NCBI GenBank assembly: GCA_905147135.1
Contig: LR990058.1
Coordinates: forward strand, 13,367,349-13,431,348
DNA length: 64,000 nucleotides
DNA from: Blastobasis lacticolella
Lineage: Eukaryota > Arthropoda > Insecta > Lepidoptera > Blastobasidae
Direction of reading: 5' to 3'
Below, piece after piece: positions 27,401 to 34,959 of the stretch. The notes below the pieces were generated by a model, which saw only the letters and a program-made list of their open reading frames with translations, was not told where the DNA came from and did not search any database. Numbering within the stretch: the stretch's first letter is position 1; every line of letters starts with the position of its first letter. Both the position numbers and the translations under genes were made by a program.

Positions 27401-30400
27401 CAAGTAAAATACAATTTAAAAATTCATAAAATAAATAAATAATAAAGACATTACTACATTGACTTTACATTGACTTACGAACCTAGCCAGTCGCCTAGCG
27501 GGTGAACATTCTCTAACATTCGCTTAACTTTGCTACCCCCTAGACGACCAGTGAACTGACCTATCAGTGCGATGTACTTGGACCAACCGAACGAAAACTT
27601 ATTCTTTCGTACTGTCGACAGATTCGGAAGTCGAACCACTTATGTTAGGTTACTTAGGTGATCTTGCAGTAATTTACACAGAAAACTTTTCTAATATTTT
27701 ATAGAAAAAATCCATGAGTGAAAATCCCTTTCCGACTCCTTCATCAGATCAGATCCATGATAGCATGTTAATGCATTGTCAGCCAGGTAACAAAGGTATT
27801 CAAAAGTGCAGCTCAATTGAACGCCGGTCAGTGGGTCAAATTAGGCTTGCAAGATTCCAGGCAATACAAGTGAAGTTCAATAAAAGCTTGTAAAACACTT
27901 GCTCACATACTCGACAATATCTTCCGCATTAACTTTTATCTTCCATCTCCCCAGGAGCGGAAATCCAATGCATCGGTCAATTCGGTGTGATATTCGGCAT
28001 GCTATCCGCTCGAGCCTACCCCGCCTTACAAGACGCGGCATTGGCATGTGTCCTGGCCGCGGCCGGCAGCCGGGAGTGTGTGGAAGACATAGCCGCTAGC
28101 AATGTCCTAGGGCATTTGCTATGCCTGCTCGGCGATAGGCCGCCTAGGCCGGACGCTTTGGCGGCGCTGGCTGCGCTACTGGCGAATACTACGCTCGTTA
28201 AGGAGGCTTTGAATAAAGGTTAGTTGTAGCATAGTAAAAAAAGAAAGAATAGTAGGATATCAAATGTAAACATAAATAACTGTCCTGGATAAAACAATCA
28301 TCATCATCATCTCGGCGTGTTATCCCGGTTGCCCTTCCGCCGGCACGTGAGGGCCCGGGATCCGCCTATTTGCTGCTGGATAAATAAATCAATACACATA
28401 CATACATACATAAAGCTCACGCCTGTGTCCCGCAGGTGGGGTAGGCAGAGACTATGGACCGCCACTTTGCTTTATCCTCACACAATTCCCTAGCCTCGCA
28501 TATATCCACAACTGTTTTCATACATCTTCTTTTAGTCTTACCACTTCGAACCCCAGCTTTCTTGAGAACATTACTGATCTGATCAGTGAATGTTTCAAAT
28601 AAATCAATACTTTTGATAAAGCCATGGCGATAACGCCATAGATACAAAACACAGAGATTCATATCACCTCACCTGGCACATTTTTAGGCATTCTAATCCA
28701 GTTGTTTCTAGCGTGTACGTTATAATCACGAGTGGTTAGGAGGTCTGAACAGAATAAAGCCCCGAGTGTCTAAGAGCCTTGATTAACGGTACCCGTAAAT
28801 TAGAATGGTTGAGTGAAGGTAGCGTGAAATCTAGCTAAGCAATCGCGCAGTTCCATGGCAGACGTCGCCGTTAGCAAAGTACTGGGGCATTTACTGTGCT
28901 TAAGAGAGGCCCATGAAATTGTAGAGATTTGAGTTTCTCTTATTTACAAAATAAAGTTGTATATTGATATTTGGATAATGATTTGTTTTTCAGGTGCTGT
29001 GATATATTTATTAGACCTCTTCTGTAATAGCAAAGTACCCGAAACGAGGGAAGCCGCCGTAGAACTAATGGCCAGGATGATGGCCGATAAACTTCATGGA
29101 CCCAAGGTAATTGCAAAAGATATTTGTGGTCCGTAACATCTAAATACTGTCGTGTTATTGACAAATCTATTCCAATCAATGATTGGACTTTATTTTGATA
29201 CCAGACCTTACGCCACAGTAGCGAAATTTCTTGGACTTTGGAATCGTGAAAACCCTCATTACTTGACACTTTCCCTTTGTTATTTGCAAAATGTGGTAAA
29301 AGAATTTTATTATTGACCAGTGTCGTAGTTGTGTGACGGCCCTTCCTTAACCTCCGCTACACCCGGCCAGGTCCGTCTAACGACCTCCCACTACGTGCCG
29401 AACGTTACTCAACCCCCTCCAAACCCAACCAGGTCCGCCTAACGATATCGCGCTACGTGCCGGGCGTGTTCGCGCTGGGCATGCGCGAGGGCGGCGCGGC
29501 GGCCGCCGTGCACATGCTGGACGCCACGCACGAGCACCCCGAGCTCGTGTGGGGGGACGACGCGCGCCGCGCCGTGTGCGCCAAGCTGGCCGAGCTGCGG
29601 GACAGGTGGGTGCTGGGTGGGCCGGGGTGGTACTGGCCACCTCGAGCTCGTGTGGGGGGGGGGACGCGCGCCGGGCCGTGTGCGCCAAGCTGGCCAACCT
29701 CCTTATTTTATTTTATCTGTCGGGGACCCAGAGACTGGTTGAACAATTTAGAGCCTCGTGACGATGTCGTATTTTTGACGTACAACAGAACTTGAATCTT
29801 AAGGTGCCGCATGCGGCGAGACTACTCAGGTGCGCATTTGTTTGTGCGTTGAGGCAACGTGCTCGTGGCCAGCCAAAAATACGCCGTACAACAAAAATGG
29901 CGTCGAACGCGATTACAGCTGCTGCTATTTTTGGTTTACCGCGTTAATAACTAAAGTTTTCAAAAACAATCAGTGTTTTTGAAAAGTGGAATTCAAATCA
30001 AAACCAAAATCAAAGTTTATGTCAATTTCAACAAGCAATGCGCGCGCATTCCTAGTATTTTCTGAAGCTTGGAAACACGTCTTACCTCGCGAGGTACGCA
30101 CGCCAAGTCACATTTGAGCATGGAAAAACCGACAACCATGGTCCCATGCTGCGCGCGAGGCACGTACGAATTGAAGCAAATCGGCGAGCTGTGCGTGCCT
30201 TAACCCCAAATTCTACGCATCTTTAGGGTGGTAGACCACTTATTTGGCCTCCTGTACTTAGTGGACCGTGAGGCTAGTCGACGAGCAATGGAGTGAGCGT
30301 GGCTTAGGTAAATGACACTATGCTGAACGGGCAAACCACAGCACTCGGAGCCGGTACGGGTGATCGTAGATTTCTTTTGCCCGTGACTTTCAAACGTGTT

Positions 30401-33400
30401 TTCCCTCTATGCAATACAGCTTGCTTTCCTTTTTAACATTGAAACATGAACATACCATCCATAACAGGCACCAATCGAACCAGCTCCGCGACGCGAACAT
30501 AGCCTTCGAAGACCGCGAGACCCTGGAGCGCTCCTCCGCCGGCGAGGAGTGCTGGGCCCCACCAGGCGAGGTGGTGGTGGGCGGGGTGTATCTGAAGCTG
30601 TACCTTCAGAACCCGCATTGGAACCTGCGCAGCCCGAAGAAGTTCCTGCAAGAACTGCTGACTGAGACCTTGGCGGCGTTGAACAAGGATTCCACTGAGG
30701 TAAGTTGGGGACACCCGGACAACAGTCCTGTTGTGAATGTCCTATTGTTCAGATGATGATGATTATGATGAAGTGTGATTTGAGCGTGTTGGTGTTGTTT
30801 GAGAATGTCGAGGTATTTATTGAAGAATGTATTCGATGAATGAATTCGGTTGAAGCAAAAGAGATATGTCAGAATTGTAGCTTCAGGCTCGTAATAGTCT
30901 GCTTTCTCGTATCCCGCAAGAAAACGTGATAACTCAAACTAGCTCTTACGATTCGCATTACATTATATCTGGTATTAAGAAAAAAAAATTTTTAACGTAA
31001 TAAACATCAGCACGAGCACGAGAACAGTAACAAGTAGATTAGATAGGTATGAGTTTAAGGTTTATGGTTGCATGAACATGACATTACATAAAATCAACGA
31101 ACAATTTATTTAACTAAATTTGTATACAGTTACACTGTCAAATAAATAGGCCTTCACGAACAGCCTTCCTGCATTTATGATACATAAAATGTGCATGCAA
31201 AGTCACTGACGTGCTATACAAACAAATTGATCACCCTAGATTACAGATTACTGGGCATGTACGCGGTCTGAGTTCTCTGTGGTTTCCGAGACCCCCACGA
31301 ACAGTCTCCCTGCATTTATGTTACATAAATGTACATGGAAAATTATTGACGTGCTACAAGAAAGTGATTACCCTAGATTCCTTTTAAACTCTTTTTTTCG
31401 TTTTACAAGTTAAACAATAATGTACGTTAAGTAATATGTTAAACGAAGTTGTCTATATTCCTTGTCGTGGTAACCTATAATTAAGGCTGCACTCAGAAAA
31501 AAAAATATTTTAGCTATAAGATGCTATAACTTTGTTAGTGTAAGTCTTGTTGGTTGTCCTAAATAAATAAATAAATAAACTCTTTCGGGCCTGTACTCTA
31601 TCTAAGTTCCCTATCGCATCCGAACCCCATTCCCTCCCCCGCAGGGCAGCCGCGGAGCCGTATGCGCGACGGCGCTGGCGTGCCTGCTGCGCGCGCGGCC
31701 CGCGCTGGGCGACACCGCCGCGCAGCTGGGGGAGGTGCCGCGATTAGCCGCATTGCTGCCCCAGTGCCCGCTGCACGCCGTGCCCGTCATCGCTGCCATG
31801 GCCGACACGCAGGTGAGAACCCACAGAACCCCCGTGCTCCTGCCGAGAGACTGATTGAGAGGTCGTACGGATCGCTGGACCTTTAAGTAGATGCCATATG
31901 GATTGGCGATAGCGCTAGCCGCGTGGCCTCATCAAGCAATAAATAAGTCTTCGATTATCAGCATAATCATTTATTATCAATAAATCCGCATCCAAGAAGT
32001 GTGTGGTAGCAAGAAACCGTGGTCATTGATCCCCTGAATGGCTAGTAAAAGTGCACTCTCGCGCACGATAAGCGAGGAAAACGCGACATAGATACGTCCT
32101 AATATTGAAAGAAGGAAACTAACGAACGCTCTCTCGCGGCGCGAGATGTGTCGGGGGCACATTTGTGCTAGCCGTGCTGATAGCAATTGGATTTTGGTCA
32201 ATAAAGCGGCGTTATTTGGAGAGCGACGACCTTACTCGCCAGTGGCGCCAACTGGTCACTAAAAATACTCTGCATTGCCTACATTTAAACTTAATCAGGG
32301 GCTATATGTATAGTGTTTTCAGCGGCATGCTAGTTTCCTGTTACGACACATTCCGTATTATCATTCACGCGCTCAATTGTTTCGTCTTCCTTATCTTTAC
32401 ATAGTATAAAATGAAACCACGCAAAGAATTTTGATGACGTTTTCACTATCATTTATATTTCCGAAAGATGCACAAAAGATAAAAGATGTTTAAAACATGC
32501 ACATTACAATAAAAAACCAAACCCGTGCGAAGCCGTCGCTTGCTAGTTTTCTATTGAATCTTTCATATACTCGTATATAACCCATTATAATTTTCCAGTC
32601 GTGCGTGAGCGCCCTAGCGCAAACAGACGTGATGGCGGGCATGAAGACGGCGGTGAAGAGCTGCCGCGAGGCGGTCGGCGAAGCGTGCCAGGCGCTCGCC
32701 GCCATTTTCAGCTGTAATGTCAACACTGACCGTTTGGTTGCGCAGGTCAGTACTGGCATACGTACATCACGCTACAACACTCCATATGGGTGCCAAGTGC
32801 CAACATACTCACCAGCATCGGATGCCGAAGACCTCGCAATTGGACAAGGGGCTCTATTAACATGCTGAAAATTAAAATTGAAATCAGTTTGTTTCGTTGT
32901 AAACCGTTCAAAAATAGAGTCCAAGCGAAGGCACGGCGGACCCCGGGCCCGAGCGTAGAGATCCGGTTTAGAGCACAACCCGGTGCCGACTTCAGGATGA
33001 TAATCACGATAAACATCATGCAACCTCACATAACGACTACAGTAGGACTTGAGTCTCCTCATCATCAGTGGTGGGTGGTTTTGCTATAATCTTCTCACTT
33101 AACGGTTGGAGATCGCAGTTAAAATACACAAAAAAGAAAACGCCGCTCCACATTTCCTTTTTCTAAAGAGATTCTAGCTGATAACCATATCTATACTTAC
33201 ATTTCAAGAAAATTAAACTATCAAATCCTGGTCACGACTCCTTATAATAAATGCTTTGATTCACGCAATAAACACCGTCCTGTTTATTCGCTAAAATATT
33301 CTATAAGTACTACTTAACTTTTTATTCCGAATATATTATAAAATGATATTATAGAATGACTGTATAATCTGTCAAGAAAGTCGTGAAATTTTTTGACAGC

Positions 33401-34917
33401 GCCACCATTTCATGATGTAACAGCTGAAGTACTCAGTTTGAGAATAAATGATTACTGCAAGAGCAGTAGCTCCTCTTCACGACTCTCTTGACAGACTGTA
33501 CAAGGAATACTTATTACTATTTCACAATATACACCCATCCATTACCAGGCCCTAGAAACGGACCTCATAGGCGAGTTGCTATCGCTCCTGGAGACCCGTC
33601 TCGAGGGGCAGACCGCCGCTCACCTGGTGAACGCGTTGAAGGCGATGGCAAGATCCACCCTGCACGGGGAGCGAGTGAGAGGGGTGCTGGCTCGCAGCCG
33701 CGTGTGGGAGCAGTACGCTGCGCAGAGGCACGACCTGTTCATCTCGTCGGTGCCGCAGCATCACTCTATAGCTGGTTAGTGGGTGCTAGTCATAGAAATT
33801 TAAATAAGATACTTACGTAACTAGAAATGTCATGTGGGGCGTCAAGTTTTCAAGGCTATGCCTCGTATGATAAACAGACGTTTCGTATGTTAAATGGGCT
33901 TTGTCGCATGCGCGACAGCGAGGTAACTAGTTAGCTCGCGACCAAACGAGACACAAAATAAAAATAATCGTGGACAAATTCACACAGCGCTATCTAACCC
34001 CAAACTAAGCAATGCTTGTACTATGGGTGCTGGATAACTGATATACTACTTTAATACTTTTAAATACATACTTATTATACATAGAACACCCAGACCGGTA
34101 ACAGAAATTAAAATTCATCCTTTCTATTTCTGCCCGGCCGGGAATCGAACCCGGGACCTCTTGCGTGGCAGACGTTGTCCATTGAACCACTCAAGAGATG
34201 TTGACCATTGAACCACTCAGGTCGTCAAACAAGTATTATCTCTCACGACAAAAGCCGTCATGTTACGCAGGCTCAAGAGGTGAAACGTTGTATGTTTCAC
34301 ACGAGAATTGTTTTATGTTTTGCGCGTGCCTTTAAATCACTCACAGCCGCCTATAAATTCTAGACTCCTACACTCGCGAGCAAGCAAATCGATTTACCCT
34401 CATACTTTTGTGGCGTTACAAATCAGTCTATAACTTCATATATTTCTAATCGACTTTAATTCGGTTTTCGCGGTCTGATTGCCGGTAAGACAATGTTTAC
34501 CTTTGTATTTTATTTTTTGTATAACACGATTGCTTTACGCCAGACAATATTTTTTGCATAGACGGATTTGCATCTGTTATGAAGTTATAGACTAATTTGT
34601 AACGCCAGATATGTATTTCTTATACTACTCAGTGACAAACGAGTAGACAGCCCACCTGATGGTATGCGGTAACTGTCGCCTATAATATCTACGATTCATG
34701 TATGTATATGGAAAAATATGGGGTGAATCGATTTGGTTGCACGCCAGTATAGTTCGTGATTTAAAGTCGGCACTCGTAGCCAAAACTTAGCTCATTTTTT
34801 GAGCTTATAACAATTTTTTTGATGTGTCCTGTCTGTCCCACAGCGGCGCCGCACTCCGCGGGCTACCTCACGGCGCCGCCGGCGAACATCCCTGCGCAGC
34901 CGCCGCCCATCGACTGA
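339..34917 (+). CDS. Rme-8: RME-8 / DNAJC13, J-domain endosomal protein (32 exons, 5' partial)
   Basis: Spliced exons e1-e32 give about 1,847 residues and a stop at 34915-34917; about 390 N-terminal residues of a ~2,240-residue family lie outside the window. In window numbering: armadillo-like helical segments throughout, a GYF-like domain near 600-660 ([13 protein letters not shown]), a J domain near 935-1010 with the Hsc70-activating HPD at 966-968, and four IWN-type repeats (LIWNHT in e7, AIWNNE in e15, LVWDNS in e23, LVWGDD in e27). The order and many blocks match animal DNAJC13. The family acts on endosomes with Hsc70, controlling clathrin and retromer/WASH-dependent sorting. All 31 junctions have GT..AG and keep frame, so the gene appears intact here. 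Exon edges of e7, e12, e20, e25 and e27 are duplicated in adjacent introns. The neighbour on the opposite strand is a receptor tyrosine kinase ending about 5.8 kb downstream. Confidence 0.95.
2330..2540 (-). repeat. dispersed repeat C, copy 1 (diverged)
   Basis: Contains gttggcaaacatcgtccata and tcggaccctttgttacca, shared with copies at 19375, 47185 and 49850. Orientation opposite to the 19375 copy. Confidence 0.65.
2577..2822 (+). repeat. dispersed repeat E, copy 1
   Basis: Starts ggccgtgtggtgtccggcag; about 245 bp, nearly the same as 4414-4665 in the next intron but one. It ends ~40 bp before the e2 acceptor. Confidence 0.85.
2864..3036 (+). CDS. Rme-8: Rme-8 exon e2
   Basis: Acceptor ccccag, donor gtgaga. 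Encodes [17 protein letters not shown] and a [17 protein letters not shown] block, both strongly family-like. Starts at phase 0 and ends with two bases of a Gly codon completed by e3. Confidence 0.93.
3502..3709 (+). CDS. Rme-8: Rme-8 exon e3
   Basis: Acceptor ttccag, donor gtgggt. Begins FREWIG and contains [15 protein letters not shown], nearly identical to the human family member. A GT six bases earlier (gtggtg) could also be used, removing two codons; the downstream donor gives the better match. Confidence 0.9.
4140..4335 (+). repeat. dispersed repeat D with inner hairpin
   Basis: Contains an inverted pair (acccgtcgcctacgttcggc / gccgaacgtagccgacgggt). Related sequence lies at 9290-9420 and 15505-15605. 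Confidence 0.7.
4414..4665 (+). repeat. dispersed repeat E, copy 2
   Basis: Same family and orientation as 2577-2822, with matching internal blocks (tggaaaatgggcagcagc, ctgccaagcgtggagatt). Confidence 0.85.
4874..5029 (+). CDS. Rme-8: Rme-8 exon e4
   Basis: Acceptor ccctcag, donor gtaggt. 52 codons with [19 protein letters not shown], one of the most conserved blocks of the family. Phase 0 at both ends. Confidence 0.94.
5501..5743 (+). CDS. Rme-8: Rme-8 exon e5
   Basis: Acceptor ttttcag, donor gtgagt. 81 codons beginning [20 protein letters not shown], then [12 protein letters not shown] and HNLLKRIM. Helical-repeat region; phase 0 at both ends. A Gly-rich run replaces an acidic stretch seen in vertebrates. 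Confidence 0.94.
6112..6161. repeat. GC-rich hairpin
   Basis: gcgttaaaagggcggggc pairs with gccccgccccctttaacgc across a ~13-bp loop, in an otherwise AT-rich intron. A related ggggcggggct piece lies at about 5965. Confidence 0.85.
7256..7429 (+). CDS. Rme-8: Rme-8 exon e6
   Basis: Acceptor cccgtag, donor gttagt. Begins [10 protein letters not shown] as in the family, then a variable Ala/Pro/acidic linker and a Lys/Glu-rich helix (VKYVEKHLE). Phase 0 at both ends. Confidence 0.88.
8984..9172 (+). CDS. Rme-8: Rme-8 exon e7 (first IWN repeat)
   Basis: Acceptor ccccacag, donor gtgagt. Encodes [18 protein letters not shown], then [19 protein letters not shown], the first IWN-type repeat of RME-8. 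Its last ~40 bp and donor recur about 340 bp downstream (see repeat at 9460). Confidence 0.93.
9460..9540 (+). pseudogene. partial duplicate of the 3' edge of Rme-8 exon e7
   Basis: From 9471 the last ~40 bp of exon e7, its donor gtgagt and some intron recur with a 340-bp offset; upstream of that the match is broken by a deletion. The exonic piece keeps the donor but has no acceptor. Confidence 0.85.
9740..9789 (-). mobile_element. tRNA-derived SINE copy 1, 3' part (split by LINE)
   Basis: The 3' end of the SINE family on the minus strand (gatggcgctgtataaattg). The rest of the copy resumes at 10968, after the inserted LINE, with a repeated ATC at the junction. Confidence 0.8.
9790..10971 (+). 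mobile_element. 5'-truncated non-LTR retrotransposon (reverse transcriptase)
   Basis: Encodes most of a Jockey/CR1-type reverse transcriptase: [25 protein letters not shown] and the catalytic YADD, then a C-terminal region in a different frame (shift near 10.43 kb), so it is inactive. The 3' end is an (AAAT)n tail at about 10953-10971. No endonuclease region is present. It sits within a SINE. Confidence 0.9.
10968..11192 (-). mobile_element. tRNA-derived SINE copy 1, 5' part
   Basis: Minus-strand SINE with a tRNA-like head: an A-box-like TGGTTCAGTGGTTAA and B-box-like GGGTTCGATTTCC, then a body shared with copies at 33965, 36315, 41125, 41822 and 50835. A tRNA-related retrotransposon head, not a functional tRNA gene. 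Confidence 0.85.
11281..11489 (+). CDS. Rme-8: Rme-8 exon e8
   Basis: Acceptor ggttcacag, donor gtgagt. Begins [16 protein letters not shown] and contains [14 protein letters not shown] and [13 protein letters not shown], close to human DNAJC13. Ends with two bases of a Ser codon. Confidence 0.94.
12171..12325. repeat. hairpin element
   Basis: Arms ttcatattatgattcatatt / aatatgaatcatattatgga around ~110 bp, between e8 and e9; MITE-like. Confidence 0.8.
12428..12587 (+). CDS. Rme-8: Rme-8 exon e9
   Basis: Acceptor attccag, donor gtaaga. Encodes [20 protein letters not shown], then [14 protein letters not shown]. Family block with near-identical spacing to vertebrates. Confidence 0.94.
13159..13259 (+). 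CDS. Rme-8: Rme-8 exon e10
   Basis: Acceptor tttttcag, donor gtaagt. Short exon encoding [19 protein letters not shown] and LLEWNGI; ends with AG of an Arg codon completed by e11. Confidence 0.92.
13298..13655 (-). repeat. repeat-derived stretch with (ATACA)n and poly(A)-signal-like end
   Basis: Minus strand carries CAATAAAGAG then a TTGTA microsatellite, like a non-LTR element 3' end; its inner part (cgaaacggtcactcatccag) recurs at 35185-35300. Immediately follows e10. Confidence 0.6.
13882..14062 (+). CDS. Rme-8: Rme-8 exon e11 (start of GYF-like domain)
   Basis: Acceptor ccccag, donor gtgggt. Begins [19 protein letters not shown], then a Gly-rich linker and [20 protein letters not shown], the first half of the GYF-like domain. 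Confidence 0.93.
14241..14443 (+). CDS. Rme-8: Rme-8 exon e12 (end of GYF-like domain)
   Basis: Acceptor cccaccag, donor gtatgt. Encodes the second half of the GYF-like domain ([29 protein letters not shown]) and then [20 protein letters not shown]. Ends with AG, completed by e13. Its 3' 104 bp plus donor are repeated five more times downstream. Confidence 0.93.
14340..15332 (+). repeat. ~170-bp tandem array built from the 3' edge of Rme-8 exon e12
   Basis: Six units starting near 14340 (the real exon), 14509, 14680, 14851, 15022 and 15191 (spacing 169 or 171 bp). Each copies the last ~104 bp of e12 with the donor gtatgtgg and ~65 bp of intron. The 34-codon coding segment is uninterrupted in all copies; most differences are synonymous (a Ser/Leu, a Leu/Met and a Cys/Phe change are visible). 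Confidence 0.95.
15333..16244 (+). other. rest of the e12-e13 intron
   Basis: After the exon-derived array: a repeat D piece at 15505-15605, a dispersed-repeat piece at 15650-15840, then AT-rich sequence. No gene seen. Confidence 0.65.
16245..16365 (+). CDS. Rme-8: Rme-8 exon e13
   Basis: Acceptor attccag, donor gtatcc. Encodes [19 protein letters not shown] and [11 protein letters not shown], matching the family. It follows correctly in frame only from the AG-ending e12 (or any of its downstream copies). Confidence 0.94.
16933..17097 (+). CDS. Rme-8: Rme-8 exon e14
   Basis: Acceptor ttccaag, donor gtaagt. 55 codons with [33 protein letters not shown] and THMKQAF. Phase 0 at both ends. Confidence 0.95.
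17547..17698 (+). CDS. Rme-8: Rme-8 exon e15 (second IWN repeat)
   Basis: Acceptor ccccag, donor gtatgg. Encodes [19 protein letters not shown] and [16 protein letters not shown], the second IWN-type repeat. Ends with AG of an Arg codon. Confidence 0.94.
17699..18899 (+). other. e15-e16 intron
   Basis: Plain AT-rich intron. An open frame on the minus strand over 17491-17883 is a shadow of GC-rich exon e15. Confidence 0.65.
18900..19101 (+). CDS. Rme-8: Rme-8 exon e16
   Basis: Acceptor cccccag, donor gtgagt. Encodes [40 protein letters not shown] and FPDWPIPEP, the segment just before the J domain. Confidence 0.94.
19375..19615 (+). repeat. dispersed repeat C, copy 2
   Basis: Reads from the ggtgttgtaaccaggggacc part to tattggagcgatagatgtcg; matches 49850-50095 in the same orientation. 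Confidence 0.8.
19703..19888 (+). CDS. Rme-8: Rme-8 exon e17 (J domain with HPD)
   Basis: Acceptor ctcctcag, donor gtgagt. Encodes [17 protein letters not shown], then helix I and II of the J domain ([12 protein letters not shown]) and the HPD tripeptide in [13 protein letters not shown] is the invariant Hsp70 ATPase-stimulating motif, so J activity should be retained. Confidence 0.96.
20115..20169. repeat. short hairpin
   Basis: ggtagtcactgcctgcgg pairs with ttcgtaggcagtgactacc, in the e17-e18 intron. Confidence 0.8.
20565..20700 (+). CDS. Rme-8: Rme-8 exon e18 (J-domain helix III)
   Basis: Acceptor ccccgtag, donor gtgagc. Encodes [19 protein letters not shown] and [16 protein letters not shown]. 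Ends with one base of a Val codon. Confidence 0.93.
21114..21310 (+). CDS. Rme-8: Rme-8 exon e19
   Basis: Acceptor cccgcag, donor gtaggg. Encodes [20 protein letters not shown] and [16 protein letters not shown], both diagnostic family blocks. Confidence 0.94.
21890..22081 (+). CDS. Rme-8: Rme-8 exon e20
   Basis: Acceptor ccaccag, donor gtgagt. 64 codons with [29 protein letters not shown] and IVPLLKRP. Two decayed copies of the whole exon body and its donor lie in the following intron. Confidence 0.92.
22082..22640 (+). pseudogene. two decayed tandem copies of Rme-8 exon e20
   Basis: Copies at about 22193-22359 and 22470-22630, spaced ~271-278 bp, both ending in a gtgagt donor. They keep HEALSRC and a DLAAA run but are shortened and frame-broken near the 3' end, and lack the original acceptor. 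They look like former exon duplicates under decay. Confidence 0.88.
23102..23281 (+). CDS. Rme-8: Rme-8 exon e21
   Basis: Acceptor tccccag, donor gttagt. An Ala-rich helical segment followed by [20 protein letters not shown], which aligns with NYDYTLEESGI in vertebrates. Phase 0 at both ends. Confidence 0.9.
23774..23935 (+). CDS. Rme-8: Rme-8 exon e22
   Basis: Acceptor ccaccacag, donor gtgagt. Encodes [19 protein letters not shown] and [14 protein letters not shown], matching the family. Phase 0 at both ends. Confidence 0.93.
24778..24996 (+). CDS. Rme-8: Rme-8 exon e23 (third IWN-type repeat)
   Basis: Acceptor ccccccag, donor gtgagt. Encodes [19 protein letters not shown] (third IWN repeat, diverged to VWD) and [18 protein letters not shown]. 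Phase 0 at both ends. Confidence 0.94.
25059..25148 (+). repeat. perfect 45-bp tandem duplication
   Basis: Two identical 45-bp units in the intron after e23, starting tatctatgtctcgctatacc. No mismatch, so recent. Confidence 0.95.
25917..26039. repeat. hairpin element in Rme-8 e23-e24 intron
   Basis: Arms of ~47 bp (aggacctaaacagaactgcc / ggccgttctgtttaggtcct) with a ~30-bp loop. Confidence 0.9.
27033..27171 (+). CDS. Rme-8: Rme-8 exon e24
   Basis: Acceptor ccccccag, donor gtgagt. Encodes [19 protein letters not shown], then an Ala-rich helix ending HVIVKNPG. Less conserved; placed by flanking phases (0 in, 1 out) and by the matching NPG before e25. Confidence 0.87.
27955..28218 (+). CDS. 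Rme-8: Rme-8 exon e25
   Basis: Acceptor ccccag, donor gttagt. Encodes [36 protein letters not shown] and [12 protein letters not shown], armadillo-like repeats. A decayed ~50-bp piece of this exon lies in the next intron at 28855. Confidence 0.93.
28405..28665. repeat. dispersed repeat with cgcaggtggggtaggcagag core
   Basis: The same core occurs at 56400-56470 and 8755-8830, and in inverse form near 3180-3340, 21640-21790 and 30850-30930. Unclassified. Confidence 0.65.
28855..28910 (+). pseudogene. decayed fragment of Rme-8 exon e25
   Basis: About 50 bp resembling the middle of e25 (readable as [15 protein letters not shown] against [15 protein letters not shown]), lying between e25 and e26, then diverging. 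No splice sites are retained. Confidence 0.7.
28994..29106 (+). CDS. Rme-8: Rme-8 exon e26
   Basis: Acceptor tttttcag, donor gtaatt. Encodes [12 protein letters not shown] and [15 protein letters not shown], nearly identical to the vertebrate block. Confidence 0.94.
29360..29405 (+). repeat. duplicate of the acceptor edge of Rme-8 exon e27
   Basis: A copy of the e27 start with its acceptor (ccag then gtccgtctaacg, tacgtgccgaacg) lies exactly 62 bp upstream of the real one. Use of this AG would add 62 bases and shift the frame, so it should be a decoy. Confidence 0.85.
29433..29605 (+). CDS. Rme-8: Rme-8 exon e27 (fourth IWN-type repeat)
   Basis: Acceptor cccaaccag, donor gtgggt. Encodes [19 protein letters not shown] and [17 protein letters not shown], the fourth IWN-type repeat (here VWG). 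Both edges of this exon have nearby partial duplicates: an upstream acceptor copy and a downstream internal copy. Confidence 0.93.
29638..29700 (+). repeat. duplicate of an internal segment of Rme-8 exon e27
   Basis: Starting ~35 bp after the e27 donor, ~55 bp of e27 coding sequence (GAGCTCGTGTGG through GCCAAGCTGGCC) recurs, with a lengthened G run that breaks the frame. No donor follows. Confidence 0.85.
30468..30699 (+). CDS. Rme-8: Rme-8 exon e28
   Basis: Acceptor ataacag, donor gtaagt. Encodes [17 protein letters not shown] and [19 protein letters not shown], then [15 protein letters not shown]. Matches the GEL.VGGVFLRIF block of the family. Confidence 0.94.
31145..31385 (+). repeat. 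imperfect direct repeat
   Basis: Two ~95-bp blocks about 145 bp apart share cacgaaca.tct.cctgcattta and gacgtgcta, in the e28-e29 intron. Confidence 0.75.
31645..31812 (+). CDS. Rme-8: Rme-8 exon e29
   Basis: Acceptor cccgcag, donor gtgaga. 56 Ala/Leu-rich codons ([33 protein letters not shown]), weakly conserved. Supported by clean splice sites, phase 0 at both ends and position. Confidence 0.87.
32599..32745 (+). CDS. Rme-8: Rme-8 exon e30
   Basis: Acceptor ttttccag, donor gtcagt. Encodes [19 protein letters not shown] and [15 protein letters not shown], aligned with CVRAMA...GMKKRAD of the family. Confidence 0.91.
33361..33502. repeat. hairpin element upstream of e31
   Basis: Arms of ~26 bp (tctgtcaagaaagtcgtga / tcacgactctcttgacaga) around ~90 bp; ends ~45 bp before the e31 acceptor. 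Confidence 0.8.
33549..33774 (+). CDS. Rme-8: Rme-8 exon e31
   Basis: Acceptor attaccag, donor gttagt. Encodes [19 protein letters not shown] and [19 protein letters not shown], close to the VKALKAMTRSL..GEQV and KHDLFIS blocks of vertebrates. Confidence 0.94.
33965..34228 (-). mobile_element. tRNA-derived SINE copy 2
   Basis: Same SINE family, with B-box-like GGGTTCGATTCCC; the head end carries a short direct duplication (ttgaccattgaaccactcag). Confidence 0.88.
34844..34917 (+). CDS. Rme-8: Rme-8 exon e32 (C-terminus and stop)
   Basis: Acceptor tcccacag. Encodes [16 protein letters not shown] and ends PPPID before TGA at 34915. The GYLT and PPP.D elements match the C-terminal tail of DNAJC13. 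Confidence 0.92.
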
Positions 34918-34959
34918 CCGCCCTAGCTAGCTAACCAATGCTATGGACTCGCATGGCCT

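Noticed and set aside
34130..34160. tRNA-like B box (GGGTTCGATTCCC) and similar at 11110, 36490 and 50885
   Set aside because: They are heads of a SINE with a shared body; no intact cloverleaf.
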